From NCBI GenBank assembly GCA_018604165.1, contig CP075895.1, forward strand, positions 930,001 through 994,000: DNA of 64,000 bases. Reading direction: 5' to 3'. The DNA is from Chitinophagaceae bacterium LGM1. GTDB lineage: Bacteria; Bacteroidota; Bacteroidia; Chitinophagales; Chitinophagaceae. This document shows, piece by piece, positions 16,349 through 26,402 of this stretch (position 1 is its first letter; every line of letters starts with the position of its first letter). The notes below the pieces were generated by a model, which made no database searches, was not told the origin of the DNA, and worked only from the letters and a program-made list of their open reading frames with translations. Position numbers and translations under genes: made by a program.

Positions 16349-16444
16349 TGTGCCTTTGTTTAAAGATATATTGTATTTGAATAAGCGATATGAAACATTA
16401 AATATTAAATAATTGTCATTTTGTAAAATTGTAGAAAACAAGTT

Positions 16445-16990
16445 ATGCGCTTAACCTTAATTCCAATTTTAGTAATTCTCTTGTTAGCTTCCGCGTGTAA
16501 AAAAGAGAAAGTTGTTACCAATACTTATGTAACAAATAACGAAGTTACACCGCCGCAACAGGCAACTAAGTTTTATGCTAAAATAAACAACTTGCCTTGG
16601 GCTTCTGTCAGGTCAATTGTAGATACCGGTAAATATTTGGCAGCGCGAGTTGCAGATATGCAAAATGGTATTATGATTAAAGGCTTCGGTAAGTTTTTAA
16701 ACAGTAGTAGTCAATTACAAGACGATGCTATTTTTATCAATTTAGAAAATGTTACTGATACCGGAGTATATAACTTATCATTCAATAGTTATATAGCATA
16801 TAGTTTAGAAGATAGCACGGGTAAAGAATATTATTCTTCTCAATTAAACAATATTGGATTTGTACACATCACATATCTGGATGCTGATAAAATATCAGGC
16901 ACTTTTGAATTTGAAGGGAATTCAACCAATGGTCGTAGTTCGATTATTGTAAAAGAAGGGCAGTTTAATAATATCTATTTTGAAAAATGA
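16445..16990 (+). CDS. Small lipoprotein, unknown function
   Basis: 181 residues. Signal peptide II with lipobox 'LLASAC' (Cys18) followed by 'KKEK'. The mature part is predicted beta-rich, with no catalytic motif. It lies 96 nt after the hydroxylase, in the same direction, and is followed by the second copy of the long hairpin. Stop TGA. Confidence 0.7.
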   Translation: MRLTLIPILVILLLASACKKEKVVTNTYVTNNEVTPPQQATKFYAKINNLPWASVRSIVDTGKYLAARVADMQNGIMIKGFGKFLNSSSQLQDDAIFINLENVTDTGVYNLSFNSYIAYSLEDSTGKEYYSSQLNNIGFVHITYLDADKISGTFEFEGNSTNGRSSIIVKEGQFNNIYFEK

Positions 16991-17108
16991 TGATTCCCAT
17001 TTACATACTACCAAGTTAAAATAATATCATGGTTATAACTGAGCAACATGATTATCTTATGACTAAATACGATATTGTTCGGTAATTTCTGATAAAGTTT
17101 ACAGAAAC

Positions 17109-17136
17109 AAACGCCACTCAATTTTGAGTGGCGTTT
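17109..17136. terminator. Perfect 12-bp-stem hairpin, copy 2
   Basis: Same hairpin as at 14479-14506, identical through stem and loop. It lies between the lipoprotein gene and the convergent pirin gene and probably terminates transcription from both sides. Confidence 0.7.
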
Positions 17137-17168
17137 GTATTTTAAACATAATTCAGGTAACTAAATAC

Positions 17169-17999
17169 TCATTTTACATAATGTTTAAGCCTGCCCATTT
17201 CGCCATTTGCTAATCGTTGTTGCGTATCCCGCATTTGCTCGTTAGTTGTCATCACAAACGGGCCGCCATATACAATGGGTTCGTTAATGGGCTTTCCTGT
17301 GGCGTACATAAACTCAAACCCTGTTGCATCTGCATTTACCTGCACCATGTTGCCTCCTTTGTTGAAATTAACAAGTGTTTGTGCTGTTACATCCGTTGAT
17401 TCAATTTTCCCGTTTCCCTTCAGGCCATATACAAATGCCATTTCATCCGCATTTAACTCAATGGATGTGTGTGGATTCAGAAAGATGTGAAACAGGTGAA
17501 CATCTGTTACTAATTTGTATGGAGAGTGTTTACCATTAAATGCCCCGTGTATTATTCTGAGTTTATAGTTGTCTGTTAGTACTTCAATAATTTCATCAGT
17601 ATTAGCATGCATGGATTTCGGTGTTACATACCTATCCTCATTTTTGTGGTTTATCCAAATCTGAAAACCGTGCGTTTCAATTCCTGTTTCTTTCGGAAAC
17701 TCATCATGAAACATGCCAGTACCCGTTTGTGAAATATGCAAGCCGCCCGGTTCAATGTGACTAAAGTCGCCAAGGCTATCGCGGTTAATGAAGCCTTGCT
17801 TGCTTTCAGGCAGCATATAGGTCATAACGGAAACACCAGCATGTGGGTGCGGCCCGAAAACAGGCCTATCCATCAAGAACTCTGTAAACACCAAAAAAGG
17901 TTCTATTGGGTAGTTGCGCTCCATGATATTAACACCACGTAAGCCGGGGAAATCATTCGTAAATGCCAGGTTCGATTTCTTTGAGATAGATTTGTTCAT
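17169..17999 (-). CDS. Pirin family protein
   Basis: The ATG at 17999 (MNKSISKKSNLAF) is preferred; the upstream ATG at 18047 adds residues unlike pirin N-termini. 'GPHPHAGVSVMTYML', 'GGLHISQTGTGMFHDEF' and a Glu/His-bearing 'THGFQIWINH' give the bicupin metal-binding site of the pirin N-terminal domain; a second cupin-like half follows. Some pirins have quercetinase-like activity and others act as regulators; the substrate here is unknown. Stop TGA. Confidence 0.9.
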   Translation of the reverse strand: MNKSISKKSNLAFTNDFPGLRGVNIMERNYPIEPFLVFTEFLMDRPVFGPHPHAGVSVMTYMLPESKQGFINRDSLGDFSHIEPGGLHISQTGTGMFHDEFPKETGIETHGFQIWINHKNEDRYVTPKSMHANTDEIIEVLTDNYKLRIIHGAFNGKHSPYKLVTDVHLFHIFLNPHTSIELNADEMAFVYGLKGNGKIESTDVTAQTLVNFNKGGNMVQVNADATGFEFMYATGKPINEPIVYGGPFVMTTNEQMRDTQQRLANGEMGRLKHYVK

Positions 18000-18124
18000 T
18001 GAGCCGTATGTTGAATAACTCAAAGTTATGCTGTTTGCACCGGGCATTTACAAAGACATTTTCTATTGCGTTATAAATGCTTTGCTTTTTTATACTGTAC
18101 AGGAAGAGAATCTTATTTCCCAAC

Positions 18125-18817
18125 CTATTTAGTCAATAGCAACTGTGCCTTTACTTTGGCATAGTAAGGGCGTACCCTGGAAGGGGCATAGTAGAGCAGG
18201 GTAGTAAAGAACAGCGCGCCATATACATCGTACGTGTAGTGTATGCGCATACTCAATACCATAAAGCCCATCAGTAGCGTAGCTATGCACATGTACGCTT
18301 TCAGGTATTTGTGCCTTGCACACAGGAAGTATATCCATATACTGGCTACATGCCCGCTGAAGAACAGGTCTTTGGTAAGAGGGGCGTTGTGTGGGTAAAC
18401 GGTGTTTTCTAAAAACACATCGCGCAACACGATGATGCCTGTAGGCGGTTCTAAAGCTATGAGCAATATACATATCTGCCTTACAACGGCTACCATAAAG
18501 TGCATCTCTATTAGCCTGAAGATGGCTTTGGGCTTGTGTAAGTGAGTAAGTATCAGCGCGAATAAAGAAGTATATAGCAGTATGAAAATAAGGGTAGAAA
18601 AATCGTAACTGGGAAAGAAAGACAACATTTTATCTTCCAGCCTTACGCCTTTGCGGGCTTCAATATATGCGCCAAGTTTTTGAGTAATGGCCGAATATAT
18701 GATGAACAAAGCAGGCATTACCAGCAGCTTCCATCTGAATGATTTATCCAGCAGTTCTGTACGCCAAGCCTGTATTAGTTGTATGAAATATATTTGTAAG
18801 CCCTGACTTTGTTGCAT
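18125..18817 (-). CDS. PAP2-like phosphatase (sphingomyelin synthase-like C-terminal family)
   Basis: 230 residues with about six membrane segments. 'FFSGHVASIWIY' supplies the SGH motif and 'MRIHYTYDVYGAL' the HxxxD catalytic pair of lipid phosphatases in the PAP2_C family. The likely role is dephosphorylation or head-group exchange of a membrane lipid. Confidence 0.75.
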   Translation of the reverse strand: MQQSQGLQIYFIQLIQAWRTELLDKSFRWKLLVMPALFIIYSAITQKLGAYIEARKGVRLEDKMLSFFPSYDFSTLIFILLYTSLFALILTHLHKPKAIFRLIEMHFMVAVVRQICILLIALEPPTGIIVLRDVFLENTVYPHNAPLTKDLFFSGHVASIWIYFLCARHKYLKAYMCIATLLMGFMVLSMRIHYTYDVYGALFFTTLLYYAPSRVRPYYAKVKAQLLLTK

Positions 18818-18937
18818 ATAGGTTTTTAAAAAACAATCCGCTAAGATAATGCAAATTTAACATTGAAGTAATAAATATTTAATGATAATAAAATCAGTTG
18901 TATGTATTGCTACGGACTGTAGCGTATAGCAAAGTAA

Positions 18938-18963
18938 AAAAGCTGCCGATTAGGGCAGCTTTT
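18938..18963 (-). terminator. Terminator of the OmpA gene
   Basis: AGCTGCC and GGCAGCT pair around a 6-nt loop, extended by A-T pairs; on the minus strand the hairpin is followed by TTTTTAC. It lies 22 nt after the OmpA stop codon. Confidence 0.8.
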
Positions 18964-18984
18964 ACTTAGCAGTATTCTGTTATG

Positions 18985-19836
18985 CTATTTCTTTTCAGGA
19001 GCCTTCTCTATCAAATCCATAAACTGGTCGAGTTTAGGGGTGATGATGATTTCGGTACGGCGGTTGCGGGTTTTGCCTGCTTCTGTTGCGTTGTCGGCTA
19101 AGGGGTTAAATTCGCCACGTCCGCCTGCTGTCAGGCGTTTGGGGTCTACACCATAGTTATATTGCAGCGCCTGTACAACCGAAGATGCACGCAGTGCGCT
19201 CAGGTCCCAGTTGTTGCGGATGTTTGGGCGAGATATGGGTACATCGTCAGTATTGCCTTCTACCAATACTTCATACTCATTATAGTCTTTTATGATTTTG
19301 GCAATCTTAGCGAGTGTTTCGCCTGCACGTTCAGATATCTGATAGTCGCCTGTTTTATAAAGCATGTTATCTGCCAGAGATATATACACAACGCCTTTCA
19401 GCACCTTTACATCTACATCTTTCAACTCGTCACGGCTCAGCGATCGTGTCAGGTTATTGGTCAGCACCATGTTCAGCGAGTCGCTTTTGTTCTTCATGTT
19501 TACTAAGTGCTGTATATATTTGTTAGAAGCATTGATTTCATCAACCAACTTCGATATGTTGACATTGCCCTGTCCGCTTGCCGTAAGGCATTTGTCTAAT
19601 GCGGCTTGCAAAGATGCAAGGTTCGCACGTTCTGCCAGTAGTTGATCGCTGAGCAATGTAGCGCGTGCCTGCATAGATGCCAGATTAGTTTGGCATTCCT
19701 GATTGGTTCCGTTCAGTTGGCTGTTTTTAGTTTGCAGCGCATTGTAATTAGCTTCCAGCGTTTTATATTTTTTACTGCTTACGCAACCGGTACTTAGTAT
19801 TGTGAACGCAAGGGTTACTGCGAATATACTTTTCAT
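18985..19836 (-). CDS. OmpA-family peptidoglycan-binding lipoprotein
   Basis: 283 residues. Lipobox 'LSTGC' (Cys18), a coiled coil from about residue 25 to 115, then an OmpA C-terminal domain with 'VLVEGNTDDVPI', 'NWDLSALRASSVVQAL' and 'GGRGEFNPLADN...RNRRTEI', the classical peptidoglycan-binding motifs. It probably links the outer membrane to the cell wall. Standalone gene with its own terminator. Confidence 0.9.
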   Translation of the reverse strand: MKSIFAVTLAFTILSTGCVSSKKYKTLEANYNALQTKNSQLNGTNQECQTNLASMQARATLLSDQLLAERANLASLQAALDKCLTASGQGNVNISKLVDEINASNKYIQHLVNMKNKSDSLNMVLTNNLTRSLSRDELKDVDVKVLKGVVYISLADNMLYKTGDYQISERAGETLAKIAKIIKDYNEYEVLVEGNTDDVPISRPNIRNNWDLSALRASSVVQALQYNYGVDPKRLTAGGRGEFNPLADNATEAGKTRNRRTEIIITPKLDQFMDLIEKAPEKK

Positions 19837-19937
19837 GCTTTATACTTTTATATTGATGCTAAAATAAGAGTAATAATGATTGCTGTTTGTATGATTATTG
19901 TTAAAACACTATGCAGCTTTTTAATGTTTGTAATTGC

Positions 19938-20618
19938 TTAAAAACTCGTAGCTAGCATTAGTCCGTATTGGAATCCTGGCCCTGCTTGTCGTATGTTTGC
20001 GATTTTGCCTTCATACCAATATGCGCCTATCTCCGGCAAAACAGATATGTTTTGACGTATGTTCCACTTCCAGCCAGCTGATATACCTGAAATCATGACG
20101 AAATTGCCAACAGAACCTTCTTTGGCAGACGGTATGGATAGATATACGTATCTGCCCATCAGTGTCAGGTAGTTTTTTTGCTTGATTTTGAAGGATGTAA
20201 GTAGTGCCGCGTTCGGACTCCATGCAAGGCGAGTATTGCCTTGTATCAATACGTGTGCGCCGCCTAAGCCACCTACTAGGGCAAATTGTGTTTTGTCACT
20301 AGCGTTTGTTATGTGGTATTTAGCATCAATATTCATACCAAATCCCGGTCCTACGGTAGCAAATGGCAGTGGTACAGGTGCTAATCTTAAACCCGCATCC
20401 AGCTTTGGGGTAATTCCGTATCTGAATCCTGCATGTGGTATCATAAAGAAAGCATTCGTAGTGCGGGGGCTGCCTGTAAAAACCATTTGGCCACCCATAC
20501 CTGCAGCAAAGCCAAATTTTTTATGTTGCAGTGTAGATGCTGTACCGAAATTGACAACCCAGAACGCAAAAGAATGTATTGGTATTAATAAAAGGCAACT
20601 GAATAATAATTTCTTCAT
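19938..20618 (-). CDS. Putative outer membrane beta-barrel protein
   Basis: 226 residues with an N-terminal signal peptide (MKKLLFSCLLLIPIHSFAF). The mature part alternates short amphipathic strands rich in Gly and aromatic residues and ends in Phe, as expected of a small outer membrane barrel. No family recognised. Confidence 0.55.
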   Translation of the reverse strand: MKKLLFSCLLLIPIHSFAFWVVNFGTASTLQHKKFGFAAGMGGQMVFTGSPRTTNAFFMIPHAGFRYGITPKLDAGLRLAPVPLPFATVGPGFGMNIDAKYHITNASDKTQFALVGGLGGAHVLIQGNTRLAWSPNAALLTSFKIKQKNYLTLMGRYVYLSIPSAKEGSVGNFVMISGISAGWKWNIRQNISVLPEIGAYWYEGKIANIRQAGPGFQYGLMLATSF

Positions 20619-20749
20619 AATAGTTGTAAAAATAGTATAACGTACTGATGGTGGATTATTTTGTTAGTTATCTTTTTGTTGTTAGTACCTTGTCGCATAC
20701 AGCCTGTTTTCTGTCGCAAGTGTACCTCATGGCTTACAAAGTACTGTTG

Positions 20750-20757
20750 TAGGTTTG
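20750..20757 (+). promoter_or_regulatory. Candidate -7 element of the VOC gene
   Basis: TAGGTTTG fits TAnnTTTG and lies 28 nt before the ATG at 20786. No clear -33 element. Confidence 0.4.
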
Positions 20758-20785
20758 CAGTATCAATTACTAAAAAACAATTATT

Positions 20786-21259
20786 ATGCAAAAGATAACA
20801 CCATTTCTGTGGTTTAATGACAATGCAGAAGAAGCGGTCAACTTCTACACATCGGTATTTAAAGATGCCAAAATCAATAGTAAGAGCTACTACAGCGAAG
20901 GAATGCATATGCCAGCAGGTACTGCCTTTGTCATTGACTTTGAACTATTTGGCCAACGATTTACGGCTATGAATTCGGGGCCTGTATTTAAGTTTACGGA
21001 AGCCATATCGTTTGTTGTACGTTGTAAAGACCAGGAAGAAGTGGATTATTACTGGGATAAACTGACTGCTGATGGCGGCATGGAGCAGCCGTGCTCTTGG
21101 CTCAAAGACAAGTATGGCCTTTCTTGGCAAATAGTACCTGATGTTTTAATAGAACGCATGAACGATAAAGACCCAGTAAAAGCACAACGTGTAGCAATGG
21201 CGATGATGAAGATGACAAAAATAATAATAGCCGATATAGAAGCTGCCTATAACGGTTAG
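20786..21259 (+). CDS. VOC family protein (PhnB-like)
   Basis: 157 residues. 'MQKITPFLWFNDNAEEAVNF' and 'GMEQPCSWLKDKYGLSWQIV' are hallmarks of the PhnB/3-demethylubiquinone methyltransferase-like branch of the vicinal oxygen chelate superfamily. It is a one-domain protein, probably a homodimeric metal-dependent enzyme or binding protein; the substrate is unknown. Confidence 0.85.
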   Translation: MQKITPFLWFNDNAEEAVNFYTSVFKDAKINSKSYYSEGMHMPAGTAFVIDFELFGQRFTAMNSGPVFKFTEAISFVVRCKDQEEVDYYWDKLTADGGMEQPCSWLKDKYGLSWQIVPDVLIERMNDKDPVKAQRVAMAMMKMTKIIIADIEAAYNG

Positions 21260-21265
21260 TATTGC

Positions 21266-21676
21266 TTATGCTTTTTTAGAGCGCATGCCTTTGGTGTGCG
21301 CTATTTTTTTGTCTGCCAGCAGCTTCTTGTACTCAGGGCTGTTGACAGCATAGATAGCTACTTTACCTTCGGCATTGCTATGTACGCCCCAACCATAGCG
21401 TTTGGTAAGTGGCGATGATCGTAAACATGGCTGACCCTTACTGAAGAACTTTTCACGCTCGGCTTTCTGCGCTGCTGTGCCTATGCCATTTCGCAGTGCG
21501 TGCACTTTAAATATCACATCGTCTGACGTGTACATGTACGGGTTGTCCATTATCATATCAAACTGCAGGTTGGCAACGGTTTTGTTGTCGCCTTTCAGTG
21601 GTGGTATCTCTGCTTTGGTTGCAGGGCAGTCTTCTGCTACGGCTATAAAACTGTTTGTGTAGTTAGTGGTATGCAT
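21266..21676 (-). CDS. DUF6157 family protein
   Basis: 136 residues. 'NSFIAVAEDCPATKAEIPP' at the N-terminus and 'YMYTSDDVIFKVHALR' match the DUF6157 pattern of small cytosolic proteins of unknown role. It is convergent with the VOC gene, 6 nt apart. Confidence 0.7.
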   Translation of the reverse strand: MHTTNYTNSFIAVAEDCPATKAEIPPLKGDNKTVANLQFDMIMDNPYMYTSDDVIFKVHALRNGIGTAAQKAEREKFFSKGQPCLRSSPLTKRYGWGVHSNAEGKVAIYAVNSPEYKKLLADKKIAHTKGMRSKKA

Positions 21677-21916
21677 AGAGCAAGTTAAGGATTTTCATAT
21701 TTGTTGATAGTTTTTGATAGTAGTTGTTGTGTTTATCTTTTGTTGTAGTACTAAAGCATTGAAGATCAATATTGATGTTTAATGGTCTGTTGCTTTTTGT
21801 TGCTGTTGTGTTGTTGCATATTATTTTGTTGTCAAGGTAATATTGTCATATTTACTATTGCAAATATACGCTTTTTAATTGCAAATTATTAATATGCTTA
21901 TATCTCTTCATCCTGT

Positions 21917-22585
21917 TTACGAATCAAACTTTGATGCATCCCATTCAACACCTTCGGGGAATAAGGCGGCTTTTCTTTTTTTCATCTCATCTGCTATCAA
22001 TGCGCTGTTGCCGCCTTGCTCTTCCAGTTTCGATATGATGTTGAGGTAGCTTTTTTCATCCCTGTTCTGGCTTAGCTTAAAGACATTGTCTATTTTTTCG
22101 GCTTTTATTTCAAAGCCTACTATGGCAGGCATCATCTTGCTTAAAAACGTATCAGGCAGATTATCGTATATGGTCAGCGAGTCGGTATTCCCTTTTTCAA
22201 ATTTCAGGGTAAAGGCACGCATAAACTGTGTCAATTCGTCGGGTGTCATAAAGTTGACGTGTCCGCTTATGTGTACGCTCATATAGTTCCATGTAGAGCC
22301 TATTTGCGGGTTGGTGTACCACGATGCACTAACATAAGTACTGGGCCCTGTAAATACTACCAATGCGTTGGGGTTTTCTATGAGTGCTTTGTGATGGTCT
22401 GTATTGCGCATGATGTGCCCTTGCAGGTATAGCTCACCATCTCTTTCCTCGAACAATACAGGAATTTGTGTAGCCACTTGCTTACCAGACGCGAAACTGC
22501 CTGTTAGGAAAGCAAAGGGATTGGCTTCCATAAAATCGCGTATCGTCTGCTTGTCCTGTTCTTTGAAGTAAGAGAAATGGTACAT
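21917..22585 (-). CDS. FMN-binding PaiB-like regulator
   Basis: 222 residues. The N-terminal 'MYHFSYFKEQDKQTIRDFME' and 'GSTWNYMSVHISGHV' are typical of the FMN-binding split-barrel PaiB family (negative transcriptional regulator in Bacillus). Complete length. The regulatory target is unknown. Confidence 0.8.
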   Translation of the reverse strand: MYHFSYFKEQDKQTIRDFMEANPFAFLTGSFASGKQVATQIPVLFEERDGELYLQGHIMRNTDHHKALIENPNALVVFTGPSTYVSASWYTNPQIGSTWNYMSVHISGHVNFMTPDELTQFMRAFTLKFEKGNTDSLTIYDNLPDTFLSKMMPAIVGFEIKAEKIDNVFKLSQNRDEKSYLNIISKLEEQGGNSALIADEMKKRKAALFPEGVEWDASKFDS

Positions 22586-22671
22586 GGTTGTATTCTTTGC
22601 TGTAAAGGTATATTATGGATTTGTCTTTTATGGCGTTATAAACTTATTACTATGCTCTTTTGTAAGAATAG

Positions 22672-23736
22672 CTATCTAAAATTCACCCTTGAAAACTTCT
22701 CACCATCAAAGCGGTTTATGGCATCTCCGTTTGAAACGAACCATAGCTCACCTTTTTTATCCTTGTAAATTACATATACCGCATTGCCGGCAAGGCCATT
22801 TCGGGTGGTGTAATTGGTTAGTGTTGTGCCGTGAAATTTCCATACGCCTGCATCAACAGTACCAGCCCATATATTTCCATGCTTGTCTTCGTTGATTGCA
22901 AATACCCGAGCCAATGAACCTGCTTTGTCAACAGGCATTTTATGTTTTAAGAATTTGTCATTACCTAAGTTTCTTTCTTCTGTTATGTTACGGAGTGTTT
23001 TACCATCATAGCTATACAAGCCGCCACCATTGTTGCCAAACCATAGCATGCCTTTTTTATCCTGATATATACTTCTTACCGCAGGACCATCTAAATCTTT
23101 ACCATCAATATATTTGAATGATTCTCCATCATAACAACACACGCCTTTTTCCTGTGTGCCGAACCATACCTTACCACTATTGTCAACAAGTGTACAGTAC
23201 ACCGAATATTCGCGATAGGCACTACTTATCTTTGGTTTGTATGTTGGTGGATGAATGGTGAAATTTGTGAATGTAGTGCCATCATAAAAGCACATTCCGT
23301 CTGCATGACCGAAGAAGAGCCCGCCTTTTTTGTAGGTTAGTTTGCCGAACGCAGCATTTTTAATGGTACTTGTATAGTCTGTAAACGTGTTTTCATCAAA
23401 ACTACATATACCATCGCGGGTTGTAAACCATAGTTTGCCATTTACGTCTTGCTGTATTGCCCAAACATAGTCGCTGCATAAGCCGTGTTTAGTGGTATAG
23501 TGCAATATCTTTTTACCATCGTAACGGTAAGCACCTTCTCCGTTGCTGGCAAACCAATAATTGTTGTCCTTGTCTTGAAAAATGCAGTCAATGTTTTTGC
23601 CAATGTCAGCAGCCGTATCACCTAAAACAAAGGTGAAGAATGGGCTAAAGTTTGTTTTGGCAAAGTTATCATTTTGCCCGTTACAAGAACTAAGCATTAT
23701 TAAATGACACCAAAGCAGAAAGGAGAATAGCTTCAT
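22672..23736 (-). CDS. Lipoprotein with two-component-regulator-type beta-propeller repeats
   Basis: The start ATG at 23736 (MKLFSFLLWCHLIMLSSC) gives a lipoprotein signal with Cys18. The mature protein is a run of repeats of the type 'GKLWFTTRDGICSFD', 'GMLWFGNNGGGLYSYDG' and 'GNIWAGTVDAGVWKF', i.e. Reg_prop propeller blades. No kinase domain follows, so it is a freestanding propeller, perhaps a surface binding protein. Confidence 0.8.
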   Translation of the reverse strand: MKLFSFLLWCHLIMLSSCNGQNDNFAKTNFSPFFTFVLGDTAADIGKNIDCIFQDKDNNYWFASNGEGAYRYDGKKILHYTTKHGLCSDYVWAIQQDVNGKLWFTTRDGICSFDENTFTDYTSTIKNAAFGKLTYKKGGLFFGHADGMCFYDGTTFTNFTIHPPTYKPKISSAYREYSVYCTLVDNSGKVWFGTQEKGVCCYDGESFKYIDGKDLDGPAVRSIYQDKKGMLWFGNNGGGLYSYDGKTLRNITEERNLGNDKFLKHKMPVDKAGSLARVFAINEDKHGNIWAGTVDAGVWKFHGTTLTNYTTRNGLAGNAVYVIYKDKKGELWFVSNGDAINRFDGEKFSRVNFR

Positions 23737-23933
23737 GTAGTAGAACAACTATATGAGTATTGAAGTTAGTCTATTTTCAACGCAAATATTGTGATATGCT
23801 GGTGAATGGTTCGTTGATGAAGAATATTAACAAAGGCGAAACTTTCATTCAGCTTTAGAATAACGAATGACGTTCAGAGAACGGAGTGTTATTTATAATT
23901 CAATATGCCTTGCGGAACATTTTGAACAGCAAG

Positions 23934-24587
23934 TTATTCATTAAGTATTTTAGAGGTATATTCTGTTATATAATCGCGTAAAAACGAGTCAATATTTTCA
24001 TCAGAACGTCCAACTTTTTGAATGTCAGTTTTTACTTTTTTGTACTCATCTGTTTTTTTAAATGCTTGAAACTGCCTGTCCTTGAATTTTTCGTATTCTT
24101 TGTGTGTATAATTAATTTCTTTTTTTAAATCTCCTTTGTTAATCTCCAATAAAATATACTCTGTATAAGTTAAGCTATACACCATTTCATCATTACCCAA
24201 TGGCTCTCCTTGTGGCAATACTAAAAGTGCAGAAAACCAATCAATTTTTAGTGCTTTATCTTTTGGAAACACTTTGTCAATAACACTTCTCCATTTCAAA
24301 TTATCTGCTTTTTTAGAAGTAGTGTCTTCATACAATATTTCGATATCATCTAAATACAATTGATTGTCAATTACTTCATATGTCGCAACGTACCCTCGTC
24401 ACAATGCAGTAGTCATCATTCCATCTTGAGGTCTATTGCTAGGATTTTTTTCAAAGTAAGTTTCCATAGGATTACTATGTAAGCTATACTTTTTCCCTTT
24501 GTATATTATTACATCTGAAATCTGTGTTGTAGCAAAGACATTTAGTCCGAGAGATAATGTAAATATTACAGCAAATACTATTCTCAT
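23934..24587 (-). pseudogene. Secreted hypothetical protein broken by one in-frame TGA
   Basis: Two pieces in the same frame: 24399-24587 (signal peptide plus 'GMMTTAL') and downstream 'RGYVATYEVIDNQLYLDDI' onward to 23934. They are separated only by the TGA at 24399-24401, with no frameshift. In similar proteins the segment reads 'ALWRGYVATWEI', so the TGA most likely replaces TGG (Trp). Rejoined, it makes 216 residues plus the interrupted codon. It may be a true nonsense mutation or a base error. Function unknown. Confidence 0.65.
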
Positions 24588-24615
24588 AACTTACAACATT
24601 TAGATAAAGGCTTTC

Positions 24616-26283
24616 CTAACTCAACCCATCTATCTCACCATTCACCAATTTAATGCGGAATGCTTGCGGGTCTTCGGGTAGGCCGGGCATACGCATGATG
24701 TCGCCTACTACGGCTACAATGAAGCCTGCCCCTGCATTGATTACCAAATCGCGGATGTTGATGGTAAAACCTTCGGGTGCGTTGATGCGGCTCTGGTCGT
24801 CTGTAAACGAATATTGTGTTTTGGCAATGCAGATAGGTAGTTTGTCCCACCCACGTTTGGCAAACGATTTCATTTTTGTTTCGGCAGCACCGCTGAAGGT
24901 TACATAAGCAGCACGGTACACTTTAGTAGCTATCTTCTCTATTTTTATTTTGATGCTATCGTCCAGTTCGTATGTAAAGTTGATGTCTTTAGACGGGTTG
25001 TTCTCGATGATGTCAACTAATTTCTGTGCCAGTTCAGCAGCACCCTCACCACCTTTGGTAAATGCATTGTTGATGGCAAATGCCACACCCTCGTGTATAC
25101 ACCAATCGCGCAGGTGGCTGATTTCTTCTTCCGTATCAAAATGGAATTTGTTGAAAGATACCACCACACTCTGCCCGAAGTTTTTCATGTTTTGTATATG
25201 GCGTTGCAGGTTGGGCAGCCCTGCTATCATGGCTTGCAAGTTTGGCTTTGAAATATCGGCAGCAGGTACGCCACCGTGCAGCTTCAAGGCTGCTGTGGTA
25301 ACAACTATAATGGTTGCTTTCGGTCGCAAGCCACTGTATCGGCATTTGATGTCGAGAAATTTCTCTGCTCCCAAATCGCTACCAAAGCCCGATTCTGTAA
25401 CCACGTAGTCGTTGCAACTCATCGCCATTTTGGTAGCCAGTATAGAGTTGCAGCCATGCGCTATATTGGCAAACGGCCCGCCGTGTATAAAGGCAGGTGT
25501 GTTTTCGGTTGTCTGCACCAAATTTGGCAGTATGGCGTCTTTCAGCAATACGGTAATGGCTTCTGCCACACCCAGGTCTTTTACCGTGAAAGGTGTTTTA
25601 TCGTATTTGTAACCAAGTACGATGCGTTCTATCCGTGCCTGCAAATCTTCAAGGCTTGTAGCAAGGCATAACAGTGCCATGATTTCGGATGCGGGCGTAA
25701 TATCGAAACCTGCTTCCTGCGGTATGCCATTGGCGTTACCACCCAGCCCGCTAACAATGTTGCGCAGTGAACGGTCGTTAACGTCCAACACACGCCGCCA
25801 TACAATACGGTCGAGTACTTTATCCGTACCGCTATTTTGAAATTGATAATTATCGAGCAGTGCGCTTATCATGTTATTGGCGCAAGTAATGGCATGGAAA
25901 TCGCCTGTAAAGTGCAGGTTGATATCTTCCATCGGCAACACTTGTGCATAGCCACCACCAGCTGCTCCACCCTTCATGCCGAAGCAGGGGCCGAGGCTCG
26001 GTTCGCGTAGGGCAACGGCTGCCTTCTTGCCAATGTAATTAAGCCCCAGTGAGGCAGATACACTTGTTACTGTTTTACCCACACCTGCTTTGTTGGGTGT
26101 GATGGCGGTAACCAATATCAAGTTGCTTTTTTTGATTTTTTCTTCATCAAGGTAGGTGAGGGGTACTTTGGCTTTGGTACGCCCGTAGGGTATAATATCA
26201 TCCGGATTGATGCCGAGGTTGTTGGCAATTTCGCTGATGGGTTTTAGTTTGGCAGCCCTTGAGATTTCAATATCAGAAAGCAT
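24616..26283 (-). CDS. fhs: Formate--tetrahydrofolate ligase
   Basis: 555 residues, full length for the family. The P-loop '[14 protein letters not shown]' lies near residue 68, followed by '[20 protein letters not shown]' and the substrate segment '[12 protein letters not shown]'. It makes 10-formyltetrahydrofolate from formate, ATP and THF in one-carbon metabolism. Standalone gene here; no folD or other folate gene adjoins. Confidence 0.97.
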   Translation of the reverse strand: MLSDIEISRAAKLKPISEIANNLGINPDDIIPYGRTKAKVPLTYLDEEKIKKSNLILVTAITPNKAGVGKTVTSVSASLGLNYIGKKAAVALREPSLGPCFGMKGGAAGGGYAQVLPMEDINLHFTGDFHAITCANNMISALLDNYQFQNSGTDKVLDRIVWRRVLDVNDRSLRNIVSGLGGNANGIPQEAGFDITPASEIMALLCLATSLEDLQARIERIVLGYKYDKTPFTVKDLGVAEAITVLLKDAILPNLVQTTENTPAFIHGGPFANIAHGCNSILATKMAMSCNDYVVTESGFGSDLGAEKFLDIKCRYSGLRPKATIIVVTTAALKLHGGVPAADISKPNLQAMIAGLPNLQRHIQNMKNFGQSVVVSFNKFHFDTEEEISHLRDWCIHEGVAFAINNAFTKGGEGAAELAQKLVDIIENNPSKDINFTYELDDSIKIKIEKIATKVYRAAYVTFSGAAETKMKSFAKRGWDKLPICIAKTQYSFTDDQSRINAPEGFTINIRDLVINAGAGFIVAVVGDIMRMPGLPEDPQAFRIKLVNGEIDGLS

Positions 26284-26348
26284 AAACGTTTCGTTTTTAG
26301 ATAATTGAAGATAAAAAATCTTTTCAGAGTATTTTTCAGCATATCAAT

Positions 26349-26378
26349 AAAAAAAGCCGCCCTGTTGTGCAGGGCGGC
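26349..26378 (-). terminator. Terminator of the large T9SS gene
   Basis: GCCGCCCTG and CAGGGCGGC pair around a 5-nt loop; the minus-strand tail is a run of T. It lies 25 nt past the stop at 26403. Confidence 0.85.
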
Positions 26379-26402
26379 CATGTATTGTAACGGGATATTA
26401 TC

